A stretch of DNA of 64,000 nucleotides from JAXLXE01 sp046328115 (lineage in GTDB: Bacteria; Chloroflexota; UBA6077; JACCZL01). Positions 1-11,261 of the stretch are shown here, in pieces (within the stretch, counting starts at the first letter, position 1; every line of letters starts with the position of its first letter). The stretch lies in the NCBI GenBank assembly GCA_046328115.1, contig JAXLXE010000002.1, positions 372,001 to 436,000 on the forward strand. The letters run 5' to 3'. The notes below the pieces were generated by a model, which searched no databases, was not told where the DNA came from, and saw only the letters and a list, made by a program, of their open reading frames with translations. The position numbers were made by a program, and so were the translations under genes.

Positions 1-68
1 GTGGCTAGACTACCGGGCCCAGCCCAATGCGGTAGCTGCATCCAGACTGCCCGCACCACGGAGTCGCG

Positions 69-2459
<2,391 letters not shown>

Positions 2460-2496
2460 CTGCACTCTGCCCACTCTCTCTAGCGCGGAAGGCGAC

Positions 2497-3294
2497 ATGA
2501 CCGATTTACCACTGCAAGACCAGACGGCCATCGTAACCGGCGGCGCGGGCGGAATCGGCGCCGGCCTCTGCACAGCGCTCGCCGCCGCGGGCGCCATCGT
2601 CTACGTGACCGACGTCGACGGCGCAGGCGCCCAGCGCGTCGCCGCGGAAATCGGCGGCAACGCACGGGGCTCGGCGCTAGACGTGACGGCCCCCTCCGCG
2701 ATCGCCAATCTGGTGCAGCGCGTCGTAGCCGAGTACGGGCGGCTCGACCAGATGTGGAACAACGCCGGCCTCATCCAGGTGGGCTCGCTCCTGGACGTGA
2801 GCGCGGAGGAGTGGCGGCGCGTATTTGAGGTCAACGTCCATGGCGCCCTCTTCGGCACCCAGGCCGCCCTCCGTCAGATGCTCACCCAATCCGAGCATCC
2901 CGTGGCCCAGCGTCGCGGCCTCATCGTGAACACCAGCTCCGGCGCGGCCGATCGAGGCCGTCCCATGCTGCCCGCCTATGGGGCCAGCAAGGCCGCCATG
3001 ACCCACCTCACCAAGTCCACCGCCGCCGGCTACGGTGACCAGGGCATCTGCGCCACCGCGCTGTACCCCAGCAGCATCTTTGAGGGAATGTGGAAGGTCA
3101 TCGACGTGAAGTGGGGTGCCCTCGAAGGCCTCCCGCCGGGGGAAATGGGCCGTCGACGCACGTCGGAGAGCATCCTGGGAAGGTACGAGACGCCCGACGA
3201 GGTCGCGGCGGTCGCCCTCCGCATTGCTACCCGGCCGGGCCTGGCGCTCAACGGCAAGATCGTGGTCACCACGCCAACCGTCCGGGACTTCTAA
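2497..3294 (+). CDS. SDR family NAD(P)-dependent oxidoreductase
   Basis: Classical short-chain dehydrogenase/reductase of 265 residues. The cofactor motif TGGAGGIG is at about 14-21, the NNAG motif near 88, catalytic Ser near 147, and the catalytic YxxxK pair at Tyr161/Lys165 (YGASK). A GGAAGG-like ribosome site lies just before the ATG. The stop codon overlaps the start of the next gene by one base (TAATG), so the two are probably co-translated. Its position beside a sugar isomerase-like gene and an enolase-superfamily gene suggests oxidation or reduction of a hydroxyl on a sugar-like compound. The substrate cannot be read from sequence. Confidence 0.92.
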   Translation: MTDLPLQDQTAIVTGGAGGIGAGLCTALAAAGAIVYVTDVDGAGAQRVAAEIGGNARGSALDVTAPSAIANLVQRVVAEYGRLDQMWNNAGLIQVGSLLDVSAEEWRRVFEVNVHGALFGTQAALRQMLTQSEHPVAQRRGLIVNTSSGAADRGRPMLPAYGASKAAMTHLTKSTAAGYGDQGICATALYPSSIFEGMWKVIDVKWGALEGLPPGEMGRRRTSESILGRYETPDEVAAVALRIATRPGLALNGKIVVTTPTVRDF

Positions 3295-4172
3295 TGCCAA
3301 TCCGCCTGGGCATCGCCACGCCGGCCGTTCCCCGCGAGCCGGCCCTGCTCACCGACGGCTTCTGCAAGTGGGCGACGGACCTGGGGGTGACCGTCCTCGG
3401 CACCCACCTGGGGCCAACGCCGGCCGACGTCGAGCCCCACGCCGCCGAGATCTGCGCCAGACTGGAGGGGTGGGGCCTCACCATCGTCCAGGCCACAGGC
3501 TACAACCCCGTGCTCATCGGCGAGGATGAGGCGCGGCGCGCGGCCGACCTCGCCCGTCTGACGGACGGGTTCCGCGTGGCGGGCAAGCTGGGCAGCCCCA
3601 TGGTCCTGACGGGCTGCGGCAGCTACCACCCCACCCACCACTACGGTCCCCATCCGGGCAACCACAGCGCCCGCGCACGCGACCGAATGATCGCCTTCCT
3701 CCGCGACGCCGCGCCGCGCGCCGGCGACCACGGCGTGATACTAGCGCTGGAGTGTCACCTCATAACCACGCTCGACACGCCAGAGCACATCCGCGAGATC
3801 GTGGACACCGTCGCTTCCCCGCACCTGCGCGTCAACTTCGACCCCGTTAACCTGCTCACCGGCGTGGACGATATCTACGCCTCCGGCGACCGCATGGCCC
3901 ACATGCTCGACGTGCTCGGCAGCCGCTACCACTGGACCGCCCACGCAAAAGACGTGCTGATCGAGCCGCGGCTCGCGCTCCACCTGGAGGAGACCGTCTG
4001 CGGCGACGGCGTGCTGGACTGGCCGGCCTACCTGCGCTGTGCTGAGCGCCTCGGCTCGCCAGAGCAGCCCGCCACGGTGCTGGTGGAGCACATGCCGGCC
4101 TTCCTCGCCCCACGCGGGCTCGACTTCCTCCGCCACCAGGCCGCCGCGACGGGCATCGCGATCGTCCGCTAG
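3294..4172 (+). CDS. Sugar phosphate isomerase/epimerase-like TIM barrel protein
   Basis: A 292-residue protein of the xylose isomerase-like TIM barrel superfamily (AP endonuclease family 2 fold). Probable metal-binding residues typical of the family are present: Glu in ALECHL near 153, Asp in NFDPVN near 183, His in HAKD near 217 and Glu in VEHMP near 264. The frame is open further upstream to 3090, but that part overlaps the SDR gene. The ATG at 3294, sharing one base with the SDR stop, is the natural start and gives a normal length. Likely acts on a sugar or sugar acid in the same pathway as its neighbours. The reaction is unknown. Confidence 0.85.
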   Translation: MPIRLGIATPAVPREPALLTDGFCKWATDLGVTVLGTHLGPTPADVEPHAAEICARLEGWGLTIVQATGYNPVLIGEDEARRAADLARLTDGFRVAGKLGSPMVLTGCGSYHPTHHYGPHPGNHSARARDRMIAFLRDAAPRAGDHGVILALECHLITTLDTPEHIREIVDTVASPHLRVNFDPVNLLTGVDDIYASGDRMAHMLDVLGSRYHWTAHAKDVLIEPRLALHLEETVCGDGVLDWPAYLRCAERLGSPEQPATVLVEHMPAFLAPRGLDFLRHQAAATGIAIVR

Positions 4173-4226
4173 ATAGGCAAGAGCTCCCTGTGTCGCCACG
4201 CGACCGGGGACGCATGTCGTCTCTAC

Positions 4227-5807
4227 GTGATGCTAGACCTCGATCTCATCCGCCGGCAGGCCACCGCCACGCTTCGCCTCACACGCGACCTGCCGGCATT
4301 CGCGCGCGCGCCGATCGACTACGACGCCGCGCGTGTCCTCGTGAGGCACCGAGTTGAGGCGAGGGACGCGACGTTCCTCCACCTGGTCGAGCGGACCGTC
4401 TTCAGCCGACCGTCCACGCCATACGCGCGCCTCTTTCGGGCGGCCGGGTGCACGGCGGGAGACCTCCGCATGCTGGTGCAACGTGACGGTCTGGAGAGCG
4501 CGCTTGAACGACTGCTGGCCGCCGGCATCTACGCAACGCAGGCGGAATTGAAAGGCCGTGTTGACATCGTGCGCGGCAGCCTGCGATTTCGTGCGTACGC
4601 GCACGAATTCGACAACCCACTGATCGCGCCACACTTCGAGGTGCCCACCAGCGGCTCCACCGGGCGGCAGCTCTTCGTAGGCCGCGCGCTTGCCATGTTC
4701 GCGGAGATCGGTGACGCGCTCGCGGTCGTCATCAGAACCTTCGATCTCGAGCGCCCGGCGTACTTCAAATGGTCCACGCTGCCCCACTCGGTGATCGAGA
4801 ACATCCGCACCGGTATGCCGATAGTAGCCTGGTACAACCCGCTCGCCGTGCCGCTACCCGTACGCCTGCTTCAGGTCTGGTTCTGGGCAGTGGCACGGGC
4901 CAGCGGCGTGCAGATCGCCTTCCCACGAGACCTCCCGCTCACCCATCCCGAGCGCACCGTGCACCGACTCGCCAGCGCACTGCGACGCCATGGCAGCGTG
5001 ATGGTTGACGCCACGAGCAGCTCCGCGACTCGGGCCGCGGCGTACGCTGCCGAACGGGGCATCTCCCTCCAAGGCGCGCTCTGGATTCCCTGGGGCGAGC
5101 CGCTGACCCGCACCCGCGAGAACATCATCCGTTCGTCGGGTGCCCGCACGACGCCCGTCTACAGCACGGTGGAGACCGGGCCCATTGCCATGGCCTGCGG
5201 GCGACGGCTGGATGTCGACGCGATGCACGTCCGTAACGAGCAATGCGCACTCCTCCGAATCGCCAGCCAGCACACCCACGCCGCGGCTCCGCCCGGCGCG
5301 CTGATGGTCACCTCTCTCCGCCCCACGCTTGCGAAAATCCTGGTCAACGCGTTCACGGGGGACATGGCGGACCCACTCGGCGGCCTCTGCGGCTGCGAGA
5401 TGGACGGCGCGGGATTGACTCAACGCATCGTGAACGTCCGGAGCTTCGAGAAACTCACCGGGGAGGGCATCACGCTCGTGGGCACGGATCTGGCCCGCCT
5501 CATCGAGGAAGATCTGCCGGCCACACTAGGCGGTCGCTTCGGTGATTACCAGCTCGTAGAGACCGAAGACCCAACGGGCGCCGTCCGCTTAACGCTTCGC
5601 ATCGCCCCCGCGGCCGGAGCGGTCGACGCGGCGGCCGCGCGACGACGATTGATCGACTCGCTCTCGACAGTCTCAGAGGACACCGCCCACATGGCTCGCC
5701 TTCTCGAGGCGACCGCGGCGATCCAAATCGAGCGAGCCCGCCCGTGGACCACGAACAGCGGGAAGATCCCGCCGTTCGTTCCACTCCGCGCCCAGAAGGC
5801 TGACTGA
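4227..5807 (+). CDS. Phenylacetate-CoA ligase-like adenylate-forming enzyme
   Basis: A 526-residue member of the ANL (acyl/aryl adenylate-forming) superfamily, closest in style to PaaK. The ATP-binding loop PTSGSTG lies near 141-147, an aromatic plus acidic adenylate motif (YSTVETGP) near 311, and a C-terminal NSGKIPPF near 510 supplies the usual late lysine. Such enzymes activate a carboxylate as an acyl-AMP and usually transfer it to CoA. No partner thioesterase, carrier protein or reductase gene is adjacent, so the final acceptor is unknown. The start is GTG at 4227 followed directly by ATG at 4230, and either could be used. It lies between the sugar isomerase-like gene and an enolase-superfamily gene on the same strand. 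Confidence 0.82.
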   Translation: MMLDLDLIRRQATATLRLTRDLPAFARAPIDYDAARVLVRHRVEARDATFLHLVERTVFSRPSTPYARLFRAAGCTAGDLRMLVQRDGLESALERLLAAGIYATQAELKGRVDIVRGSLRFRAYAHEFDNPLIAPHFEVPTSGSTGRQLFVGRALAMFAEIGDALAVVIRTFDLERPAYFKWSTLPHSVIENIRTGMPIVAWYNPLAVPLPVRLLQVWFWAVARASGVQIAFPRDLPLTHPERTVHRLASALRRHGSVMVDATSSSATRAAAYAAERGISLQGALWIPWGEPLTRTRENIIRSSGARTTPVYSTVETGPIAMACGRRLDVDAMHVRNEQCALLRIASQHTHAAAPPGALMVTSLRPTLAKILVNAFTGDMADPLGGLCGCEMDGAGLTQRIVNVRSFEKLTGEGITLVGTDLARLIEEDLPATLGGRFGDYQLVETEDPTGAVRLTLRIAPAAGAVDAAAARRRLIDSLSTVSEDTAHMARLLEATAAIQIERARPWTTNSGKIPPFVPLRAQKAD

Positions 5808-5863
5808 CGACTGATCCGACCGTTCAACTACAGTACCGGGCCACGCACCTGGGGAGGAGCGCA

Positions 5864-6952
5864 ATGAAGATCACGCACGTCACGACACACGTCATCAACA
5901 CGCCCGCCGAGAATCCACTCACTTTTGGCCTGCCCACGCCGCCCGAACGCCACGACTACGTCGTTCTGGAGCTCGGGACGGATCAAGGCCTCGTGGGCGT
6001 CGGCGTCACGTTTTTCGGCGCCGCCCTCAACGCGTCCCTAGGGGTGGCGGTGGACAGCCTCGCCCGCCTCTTGATCGGCGACGACCCCAGCCAGACCGAG
6101 GCGGTGGCCGCCAAGCTCCGCCGAGCGGCAAGCAGCGCCGGCCCCAGCGGGATCTTCACCCTGGCGCTCTCCGCGATCGACATGGCCTGCTGGGACCTGA
6201 AGGGCAAAGCCGCCGGCAAGCCGCTCTGTGAGCTACTCGGCGGGCTGCGCGACCGCGTGCCCACCTACGCCAGCGGCGCGCTGACCCGCCCCTTCCCGAT
6301 CAGCTACCTCGAGAAGGCCGGACCCAAGCTGATGGAGATGGGATTCCGTCAGATGAAGATGCAGTGCGGCAGCGAGCCGGACTACACCACGTCGGTGAAC
6401 CGCATCCGCGCCATGCGTGAGGCCATCGGGCCAGACGTCGACCTGATGTGCGACATCAATCAGCTCTGGAGCGTGCATCAGGCGGTGGAGATCGGCAAGC
6501 GCGCCGAGCAGTATGGACTCTACTGGCTGGAGGATCCCACCACCCGCGACGACTACCCCGGCCTTGCGCGCATCGCCGACAGCCTGCACACCCCCATTGC
6601 CACGGGGGAGTACCATTACGGCATCACCCCGTTCCGCCATCTGCTGGAGCACCGCTCCCTGGACATCGTGATGATCGATCTGGTCCGGGCCGGGGGCATC
6701 ACCCAGTGGATGAAGATCGCCGGCATGGCCGAGGCGTTCAATCTGCCGGTGGTCAGCCACCTCATCCCAGAGGTCCACGTCCACCTCATCGCCGCCATCC
6801 CCAACGGCCTCACGGTGGAGTACATGCCGCGACTCTACCAGTTCGTCAAGGAGACGCCGTCCATCGAGAACGGCATGATCGTGGTTCCCAACCGTCCAGG
6901 GCTGGGCATCGAGCTCGACCACGCCGCGCTCAAGAGATTCAGCGCGGCGTAG
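5864..6952 (+). CDS. Mandelate racemase/muconate lactonizing enzyme family protein
   Basis: Enolase-superfamily enzyme of 362 residues. The three metal ligands are visible as Asp197 (CDIN), Glu223 (LEDP) and Glu249 (TGEY). The His-Asp dyad of the mandelate racemase subgroup is His299 (VSHL) with Asp272, and Glu319 matches the distal catalytic Glu. The usual KxK motif reads KMQ (Lys165, Gln167): the second lysine, which is the S-specific base in mandelate racemase, is replaced by Gln. This argues against racemisation and for one-sided acid/base chemistry such as acid-sugar dehydration (inference). A GGGGAGGAG ribosome site precedes the ATG. A strong hairpin follows the stop. Confidence 0.9.
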   Translation: MKITHVTTHVINTPAENPLTFGLPTPPERHDYVVLELGTDQGLVGVGVTFFGAALNASLGVAVDSLARLLIGDDPSQTEAVAAKLRRAASSAGPSGIFTLALSAIDMACWDLKGKAAGKPLCELLGGLRDRVPTYASGALTRPFPISYLEKAGPKLMEMGFRQMKMQCGSEPDYTTSVNRIRAMREAIGPDVDLMCDINQLWSVHQAVEIGKRAEQYGLYWLEDPTTRDDYPGLARIADSLHTPIATGEYHYGITPFRHLLEHRSLDIVMIDLVRAGGITQWMKIAGMAEAFNLPVVSHLIPEVHVHLIAAIPNGLTVEYMPRLYQFVKETPSIENGMIVVPNRPGLGIELDHAALKRFSAA

Positions 6953-6959
6953 GAGCATC

Positions 6960-6987
6960 GGGCAGGGGCGTCGCGACGCCTCTGCCC
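6960..6987. terminator. Hairpin between convergent genes
   Basis: Inverted repeat GGGCAGGGGCGTC / GACGCCTCTGCCC, a 13-bp stem with one G-U pair and a 2-base spacer. It lies 7 bases after the enolase gene stop and just before the stop of the oppositely oriented carbonic anhydrase gene. It has no T-run, but its placement fits a bidirectional terminator. Confidence 0.65.
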
Positions 6988-6994
6988 ATCTCGC

Positions 6995-7576
6995 TCAGCG
7001 CGGCTTCCCCGCGGCGGTCGCCGCCGGCACCTCCACCAGCTTCCCTGTCGCTACGTCGTAGATGTACCCGTAGATCGGGATGCTCCCGGGCACCAGCGGG
7101 TGGTTCCTGATCCTGGACACGTCCTCGGCAACGCTCCTCGCGTTGTCCTCGATCGTCATCCAGTTGATGTAGTTACCCTCAGTGGAGCCCGGCCCATCAC
7201 CAGAATCGTGCCAGCCAGATGCGTCGACCGAGGCGGTCTTAAGGCTGCTCGCCAGCAGCCCACGCATGACATCGTTGGTGAACAGCTCCATCCCACAGTT
7301 CGTGTGGTGGACGACGAACCACTCGCGGGTACCCAACAGCTTGTAGGAGATGACGAGCGACCGGATGGCATCGTCGCTAGCCCGCCCGCCGGCATTCCTG
7401 ATCACGTGCGCGTCACCCTCGGCCAGGCCCGCGTACTTCGCGGGATCCAGCCGCGCGTCCATACACGTCAGGATTGTGAAATGCCGCCCCGGCGGCAGCG
7501 GTAGCTTCCCCTTGTCCCCAAAGTCGGCCGCGTAGCGCCCGTTCGCCGCCAGTACCTGATCCAGTATCTCAGACAC
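6995..7576 (-). CDS. Beta-class carbonic anhydrase
   Basis: Zinc enzyme interconverting CO2 and bicarbonate. The beta-class signature C-x-D-x-R is Cys38-Asp40-Arg42 (TCMDAR) and the second zinc site H-x-x-C is His91/Cys94 (HTNC). The frame is open to 7711, but a GTG at 7576 preceded by an AGGGAGGGG ribosome site is the best start and gives 193 residues, normal for the compact beta class. Upstream residues are Pro/Gly-rich and overlap the neighbouring membrane-protein gene. Transcribed alone on the minus strand. Confidence 0.9.
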   Translation of the reverse strand: MSEILDQVLAANGRYAADFGDKGKLPLPPGRHFTILTCMDARLDPAKYAGLAEGDAHVIRNAGGRASDDAIRSLVISYKLLGTREWFVVHHTNCGMELFTNDVMRGLLASSLKTASVDASGWHDSGDGPGSTEGNYINWMTIEDNARSVAEDVSRIRNHPLVPGSIPIYGYIYDVATGKLVEVPAATAAGKPR

Positions 7577-7676
7577 GTCGGTCCCCTCCCTCTGTACGTC
7601 GCCGACGTGACCCACGGTCACGCCAGCGCCCGACGATGCCACACGCGGACAATCTTCTGCCAGCGACGGCCAGGGC

Positions 7677-8090
7677 TCAGGCGCGGGCGGTGGCTCCGGC
7701 CCAGCGACCACCGAGGTAGCCGCACAGGGGAAACTCGACGAACGCGCCCACCCACATCGCCGCGGGATGGGGCAGCATCACCATGTTGGCGATAGCAGCA
7801 CCCAGGCCGAACGCCGCGACAGCCAGTCCGTGCGCGATCTGCGCGCGCCCCGCCAGTCTACCCGCCACCCACGCCCCCCCAAGCGCCCCGAGAGCCCAGG
7901 CCGCCAGCACCATCACGAACGCGCCCACCGGGAGCGTCCGTATGAAGCTCCGCAACGCGTCAACGTCCGTGGGAGCCACACCTTCCGGGAGTGGGTACAT
8001 GGCGCTGCTCACGGACTCCACCAGGCCAATGATCACGAACGAGACGGCGAGCCCACCCAGGATGGCCAACGGCGTGCGGAGCATCTGCAT
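7677..8090 (-). CDS. Small hypothetical integral membrane protein
   Basis: A 137-residue hydrophobic protein with about four predicted membrane segments: residues near 8-28 (LAILGGLAVSFVIIGLVES), 56-82, 86-106 and 110-130, rich in Ala/Gly. No catalytic motif was recognised. Start is ATG at 8090, with a second ATG two codons later. It lies between the catalase gene and the carbonic anhydrase gene on the same strand, and a hairpin upstream separates it from catalase. Function unknown. Confidence 0.7.
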   Translation of the reverse strand: MQMLRTPLAILGGLAVSFVIIGLVESVSSAMYPLPEGVAPTDVDALRSFIRTLPVGAFVMVLAAWALGALGGAWVAGRLAGRAQIAHGLAVAAFGLGAAIANMVMLPHPAAMWVGAFVEFPLCGYLGGRWAGATARA

Positions 8091-8108
8091 GATCGACGCT
8101 ATTGTAGG

Positions 8109-8142
8109 CGCGGGGGAGGGTGCCGATCGCCCCCCCCCCGCG
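8109..8142 (-). terminator. Hairpin downstream of catalase
   Basis: Stem CGCGGGGG / CCCCCGCG with an 18-base loop that can pair further (GGG/CCC). It lies just past the catalase stop at 8150 in the direction of transcription and is a plausible terminator for the fur-catalase operon. Confidence 0.5.
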
Positions 8143-8149
8143 TCTATGG

Positions 8150-9694
8150 TTATGCGGACGCTGCCGCGGGCTCGCGGATTCCCAGGCCCTCGGCCACGCG
8201 ACGGCCGTACTCCTCGTCACACTGGCTGAAGTGGCGCATCATCCGCTCCTGGATATCGGGGTTGCAGGTGGATAGCGCGTCTACAAGGTTCTTGATCAGA
8301 TCGTCGCGCTCCCACTGCTGAAACGCTCGGTATCGATCACCGGCCTGGCCGTAGTTGTTCTCGCGGCTGATGGTCTTCCGCATCATCCGTCCAGACACCT
8401 CCGGCTCGTGAGCTGACCCTGCCGCGGGCGCCTCCACCGAACCGCCTCGGCTCGATGGCTCGTAGTTCACGTGCGGGTTCGCACCATGGCCCACGCCATC
8501 CACGTGGTACGCCATCTGTCCGTCACGCTGGTTCGTGCTCACCCTGGCGCGGGGGGCGTTGATCGGAAGCTGTAGATAGTTCGGCCCTACTCGGTATCGC
8601 TGGGTGTCTGAGTACGAGAAGGTCCGCCCCTGCAGCAGCTTGTCATCCGAGAAGTCCATGCCGTCCACCAGCACGCCCGTCCCGAAGGCAGCCTGCTCCA
8701 CCTCCGCGAAGTAGTTCTCCGGATTGCGATCCAGCACCATCCGCCCCACCGGACGGAGGGGTACCAGCTCCGGCGGCCAGACCTTCGTGGGATCCAGCGG
8801 ATCGAAATCCAGCTCCGGATGCTCGCCGTCTTCCAAGATCTGGACCTGGAGCTCCCACTCCGGATTCTCGCCGCGCGCGATCGCGTCGTACAGATCTTGC
8901 GTGGCGTGATTGAAGTTCTTCGCCTGGATCCGCTCCGCCTGCTCCTGGGTGAGATTGACCTCCGGCTGCTTCGGAATCCAGTGGTACTTCACCAGCACCG
9001 CCTCGCCCGCGGCATTCACCCACTTGTATGCGTGCACACCCGAGCCCCGCATGTGGCGGTAGTCCTGGGGGATCCCCCACGGGCTGAACAGCCAGGTGAT
9101 CATGTGCATGGCGGACGGGGTCAGGCTCACGAAGTCGAAGATCCGGTTGGCATCCTGCCGATTCGTCACCGGATCCGGCTTGAACGCATGCACGACATCC
9201 GGGAACTTCATGGCGTCGCGGATGAAGAACACCTGGAGGTTGTTCCCCACCAGGTCCCAGTTCCCATCCTCCGTGTACATCTTCACCGCGAAGCCGCGCG
9301 GATCACGTAACGTCTCCGGCGAGTGTCCGCCGTGCACAACGGTGGAAAACCGCACAAAGACTGGCGTCCGCTTCCCACGCTCCTGGAACAGCCTGGCGCG
9401 CGTGTATCGAGCGATGGGCTCGTCCCCCACGCTCCCATACGCCTCGAAGAAACCGTGCGCTCCGGCACCACGCGCGTGGACCACCCGCTCCGGGATTCGC
9501 TCCCGGTCGAAGTGCGAGATCTTCTCCAGGAAATGGTAGTTCTCGAGCAGTGTGGGCCCGCGCTCGCCGACCGTCCGGTTGTTCTGGTTGTCCGAGACCG
9601 GGTGACCCTGCCTCGTCGTCAGGGTTGGCGGACGTTGCTCCGTCCCGTTTTGTCCTTGGTGCTTGCCGTTGCTACCTGATGTCTGCTCGCTCAT
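8150..9694 (-). CDS. katA: Monofunctional heme catalase
   Basis: Heme enzyme that disproportionates hydrogen peroxide, 514 residues, the size of small-subunit catalases. The catalytic His is His73 in the motif RERIPERVVHARG. The distal Asn lies in GNNLQVFF, and the proximal heme-ligand Tyr is near residue 355 in FSYSDTQRYRVGPNY. The first 35 residues are a Gln/Gly/Asn-rich tail. Its ATG lies inside the 3' end of the upstream fur-family gene (23-base overlap), so the two form one operon and catalase is presumably induced by peroxide or metal status through that regulator. The gene name is assigned by family only. Confidence 0.95.
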   Translation of the reverse strand: MSEQTSGSNGKHQGQNGTEQRPPTLTTRQGHPVSDNQNNRTVGERGPTLLENYHFLEKISHFDRERIPERVVHARGAGAHGFFEAYGSVGDEPIARYTRARLFQERGKRTPVFVRFSTVVHGGHSPETLRDPRGFAVKMYTEDGNWDLVGNNLQVFFIRDAMKFPDVVHAFKPDPVTNRQDANRIFDFVSLTPSAMHMITWLFSPWGIPQDYRHMRGSGVHAYKWVNAAGEAVLVKYHWIPKQPEVNLTQEQAERIQAKNFNHATQDLYDAIARGENPEWELQVQILEDGEHPELDFDPLDPTKVWPPELVPLRPVGRMVLDRNPENYFAEVEQAAFGTGVLVDGMDFSDDKLLQGRTFSYSDTQRYRVGPNYLQLPINAPRARVSTNQRDGQMAYHVDGVGHGANPHVNYEPSSRGGSVEAPAAGSAHEPEVSGRMMRKTISRENNYGQAGDRYRAFQQWERDDLIKNLVDALSTCNPDIQERMMRHFSQCDEEYGRRVAEGLGIREPAAASA

Positions 9695-10145
9695 GCGCGT
9701 GTTCCGCCCTTTCCTGGCGTCGCGCCTGGCAAGCTGGACAGATCCCCCAAAAGGTCACCTCAGCCTCGTCGATCGCAAAGCCGTTCGTCGAGCTCGGATC
9801 GAGACAGGGCGCAAGACCAGTCACGCAGTCCACGTCGGTCGTTGAGTCGCACTCCCGACAGACGATGTGGTGATGGTTGTCGCTCACCCGTGTCTCATAC
9901 CGAGCAGGACTGTGGGCCGGCTCGATGCGACGAAGCAAATTGGCCTCGGTCAGCGCCCTGAGCACCTCGTAGACAGCCTGGACCGAAACGGACCCAAGCC
10001 GCTCGCGGGCGGCGCCGATGATCTCGTCCACCGTTGGGTGGTCATGCCGACCATCGATCGCCGCGAGGATCGCGATGCGCTGCGCGGTAACCCTGAGATT
10101 GGCCTTGCGGAGGCGGTCTGCCAGCTCCGCCCGTGTAGACGCCAT
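9672..10145 (-). CDS. Fur/PerR family transcriptional regulator
   Basis: A 157-residue Fur-family repressor. An N-terminal winged helix (RVTAQRIAILAAI region) is followed by a dimerisation domain with structural-zinc cysteine pairs (CREC and CPAC) and the His-rich metal site (NHHHIVC). The Asp in STTDVD occupies the position held by Asp in peroxide-sensing PerR, so a PerR-like role is likely given the catalase gene it overlaps (inference). The frame is open 12 codons further, but the ATG at 10145 is preferred because a TACAAT -10 box sits only 6 bases upstream, implying a leaderless transcript. No ribosome site is visible. Confidence 0.92.
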   Translation of the reverse strand: MASTRAELADRLRKANLRVTAQRIAILAAIDGRHDHPTVDEIIGAARERLGSVSVQAVYEVLRALTEANLLRRIEPAHSPARYETRVSDNHHHIVCRECDSTTDVDCVTGLAPCLDPSSTNGFAIDEAEVTFWGICPACQARRQERAEHAHERADIR

Positions 10146-10151
10146 GTCAGG

Positions 10152-10180
10152 ATTGTACGCACTAATCTGGAATGATTCCA
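10152..10180 (-). promoter_or_regulatory. Putative leaderless promoter of the fur-catalase operon
   Basis: On the minus strand a TACAAT -10 element (10152-10157) ends 6 bases before the fur ATG. A weak -35 (TGGAAT, 10175-10180) sits 17 bases further upstream. Transcription would begin at or next to the start codon, which agrees with the absence of a ribosome site. Confidence 0.5.
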
Positions 10181-10187
10181 TAATTAG
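10162..10187. promoter_or_regulatory. Fur/PerR-type operator palindrome
   Basis: Perfect inverted repeat TGGAAT-G-ATTCCA (10168-10180), extended by outer CTAAT / ATTAG arms. This matches the 7-1-7 architecture of Fur-family boxes (core AAT-N-ATT). It overlaps the putative -35 of the fur-family gene, consistent with autorepression of the fur-catalase operon. Confidence 0.75.
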
Positions 10188-10249
10188 AGTAACTCTGGTT
10201 TACTTCCTGGTGTGGGTAGTGCGCCGACAGCCACCCAAGCATACGAGGA

Positions 10250-11251
10250 TTGGAGCCGGCTCGCCATTCGGATCCGCCCGGCGCTACGCTCTTCTGGACT
10301 GGATTCCTGCCAGACGGAATGGGCGTGTCGCTCAGTACCATCGAGTCTCCGACCGGAGGTGGCGCCCCGTCCCCGCACGACGGGCCGCGGCTGTCGCGCG
10401 TTCGATGGCGTACCGCGCGCGCCGCCGCCTCCACCCTCCTCGTCATCGTCGCCGCCTGGCTCGCGTACACCCTGGTCATTGAGCAGCCGACGAACCAGCG
10501 CGATTGGGCGCCGGGCTTCGAAACGGCTGCCACATTCGAGATAAGCGGAGCGGATGTCACCGTCCAGAGCATCCGCGACTACCGTTGGTCAGAGGCCGCG
10601 GTGTTAGTCGAGCACCGGCAGGACCGTACGATCCGGCTGGAAAGCATTGTCCGGTCGTGGTTTATGTATGAGCCGTTCCGAGACCGTCTGACGGGAGAGG
10701 CCGCGGGCGTTGCCCACACCTACTTCGTCTTCGACTTCGCCGATCAGCCGCCGCTCGGCGTCTCGGTGGAGGCCCGTCGAGAACGCGACGAGACGTACAA
10801 CGTGCTCTGGGGTCTGCTCAATCAGTACGAGCTGATGTACGTATGGGCCACCGAGGAAGACCTGACCATCCGGCGCGGCGTCGACCCGAACGCGCAACTC
10901 TACATGGTGCCGTTGACCATTCCGGTCGATTGGAGCCGGAGTCTGCTGCTCGAGCTGGCTCGATCGACGGCGGCGCTCACCGAAAAGCCGCGGTTCTACA
11001 ACACCCTCACCAGCAACTGCACCAGCGAGCTGGCGAAGGTCTCCAACAGACTGCGCCCGGGGACCATCCCGCCGAGCCTGGCGTGGGTGGTCCCCGGGGT
11101 TTCGCTGGCCGAGCTGCACCGTCTGGGCTACGTGCGGAACGACGTGCCCCTCGACGAGCTCAAGCGGCGCTACTACATCTCCGACCTGGTGCGCGAGATC
11201 CGTGACGCACCGGACTTCTCAGCACGGCTGCGCCAGTATCTCGACACATAG
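10250..11251 (+). CDS. DUF4105-like (Lnb N-terminal type) membrane-anchored protein
   Basis: A 333-residue protein with one N-terminal membrane segment at about 60-80 (TLLVIVAAWLAYTLVIEQP) and a periplasmic or extracellular domain. Near residue 251 it carries NTLTSNCTSELAK, which matches the conserved Cys-containing region of DUF4105/Lnb-N proteins (a papain-like fold, known from the family). Enzymatic activity is unproven. The start is uncertain: the ATG at 10250 lies close to the divergent fur promoter, and an in-frame ATG at 10319 gives 310 residues without changing the domains. Stands alone between two minus-strand genes. Confidence 0.75.
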   Translation: MEPARHSDPPGATLFWTGFLPDGMGVSLSTIESPTGGGAPSPHDGPRLSRVRWRTARAAASTLLVIVAAWLAYTLVIEQPTNQRDWAPGFETAATFEISGADVTVQSIRDYRWSEAAVLVEHRQDRTIRLESIVRSWFMYEPFRDRLTGEAAGVAHTYFVFDFADQPPLGVSVEARRERDETYNVLWGLLNQYELMYVWATEEDLTIRRGVDPNAQLYMVPLTIPVDWSRSLLLELARSTAALTEKPRFYNTLTSNCTSELAKVSNRLRPGTIPPSLAWVVPGVSLAELHRLGYVRNDVPLDELKRRYYISDLVREIRDAPDFSARLRQYLDT

Positions 11252-11261
11252 CCCGAGCCGG

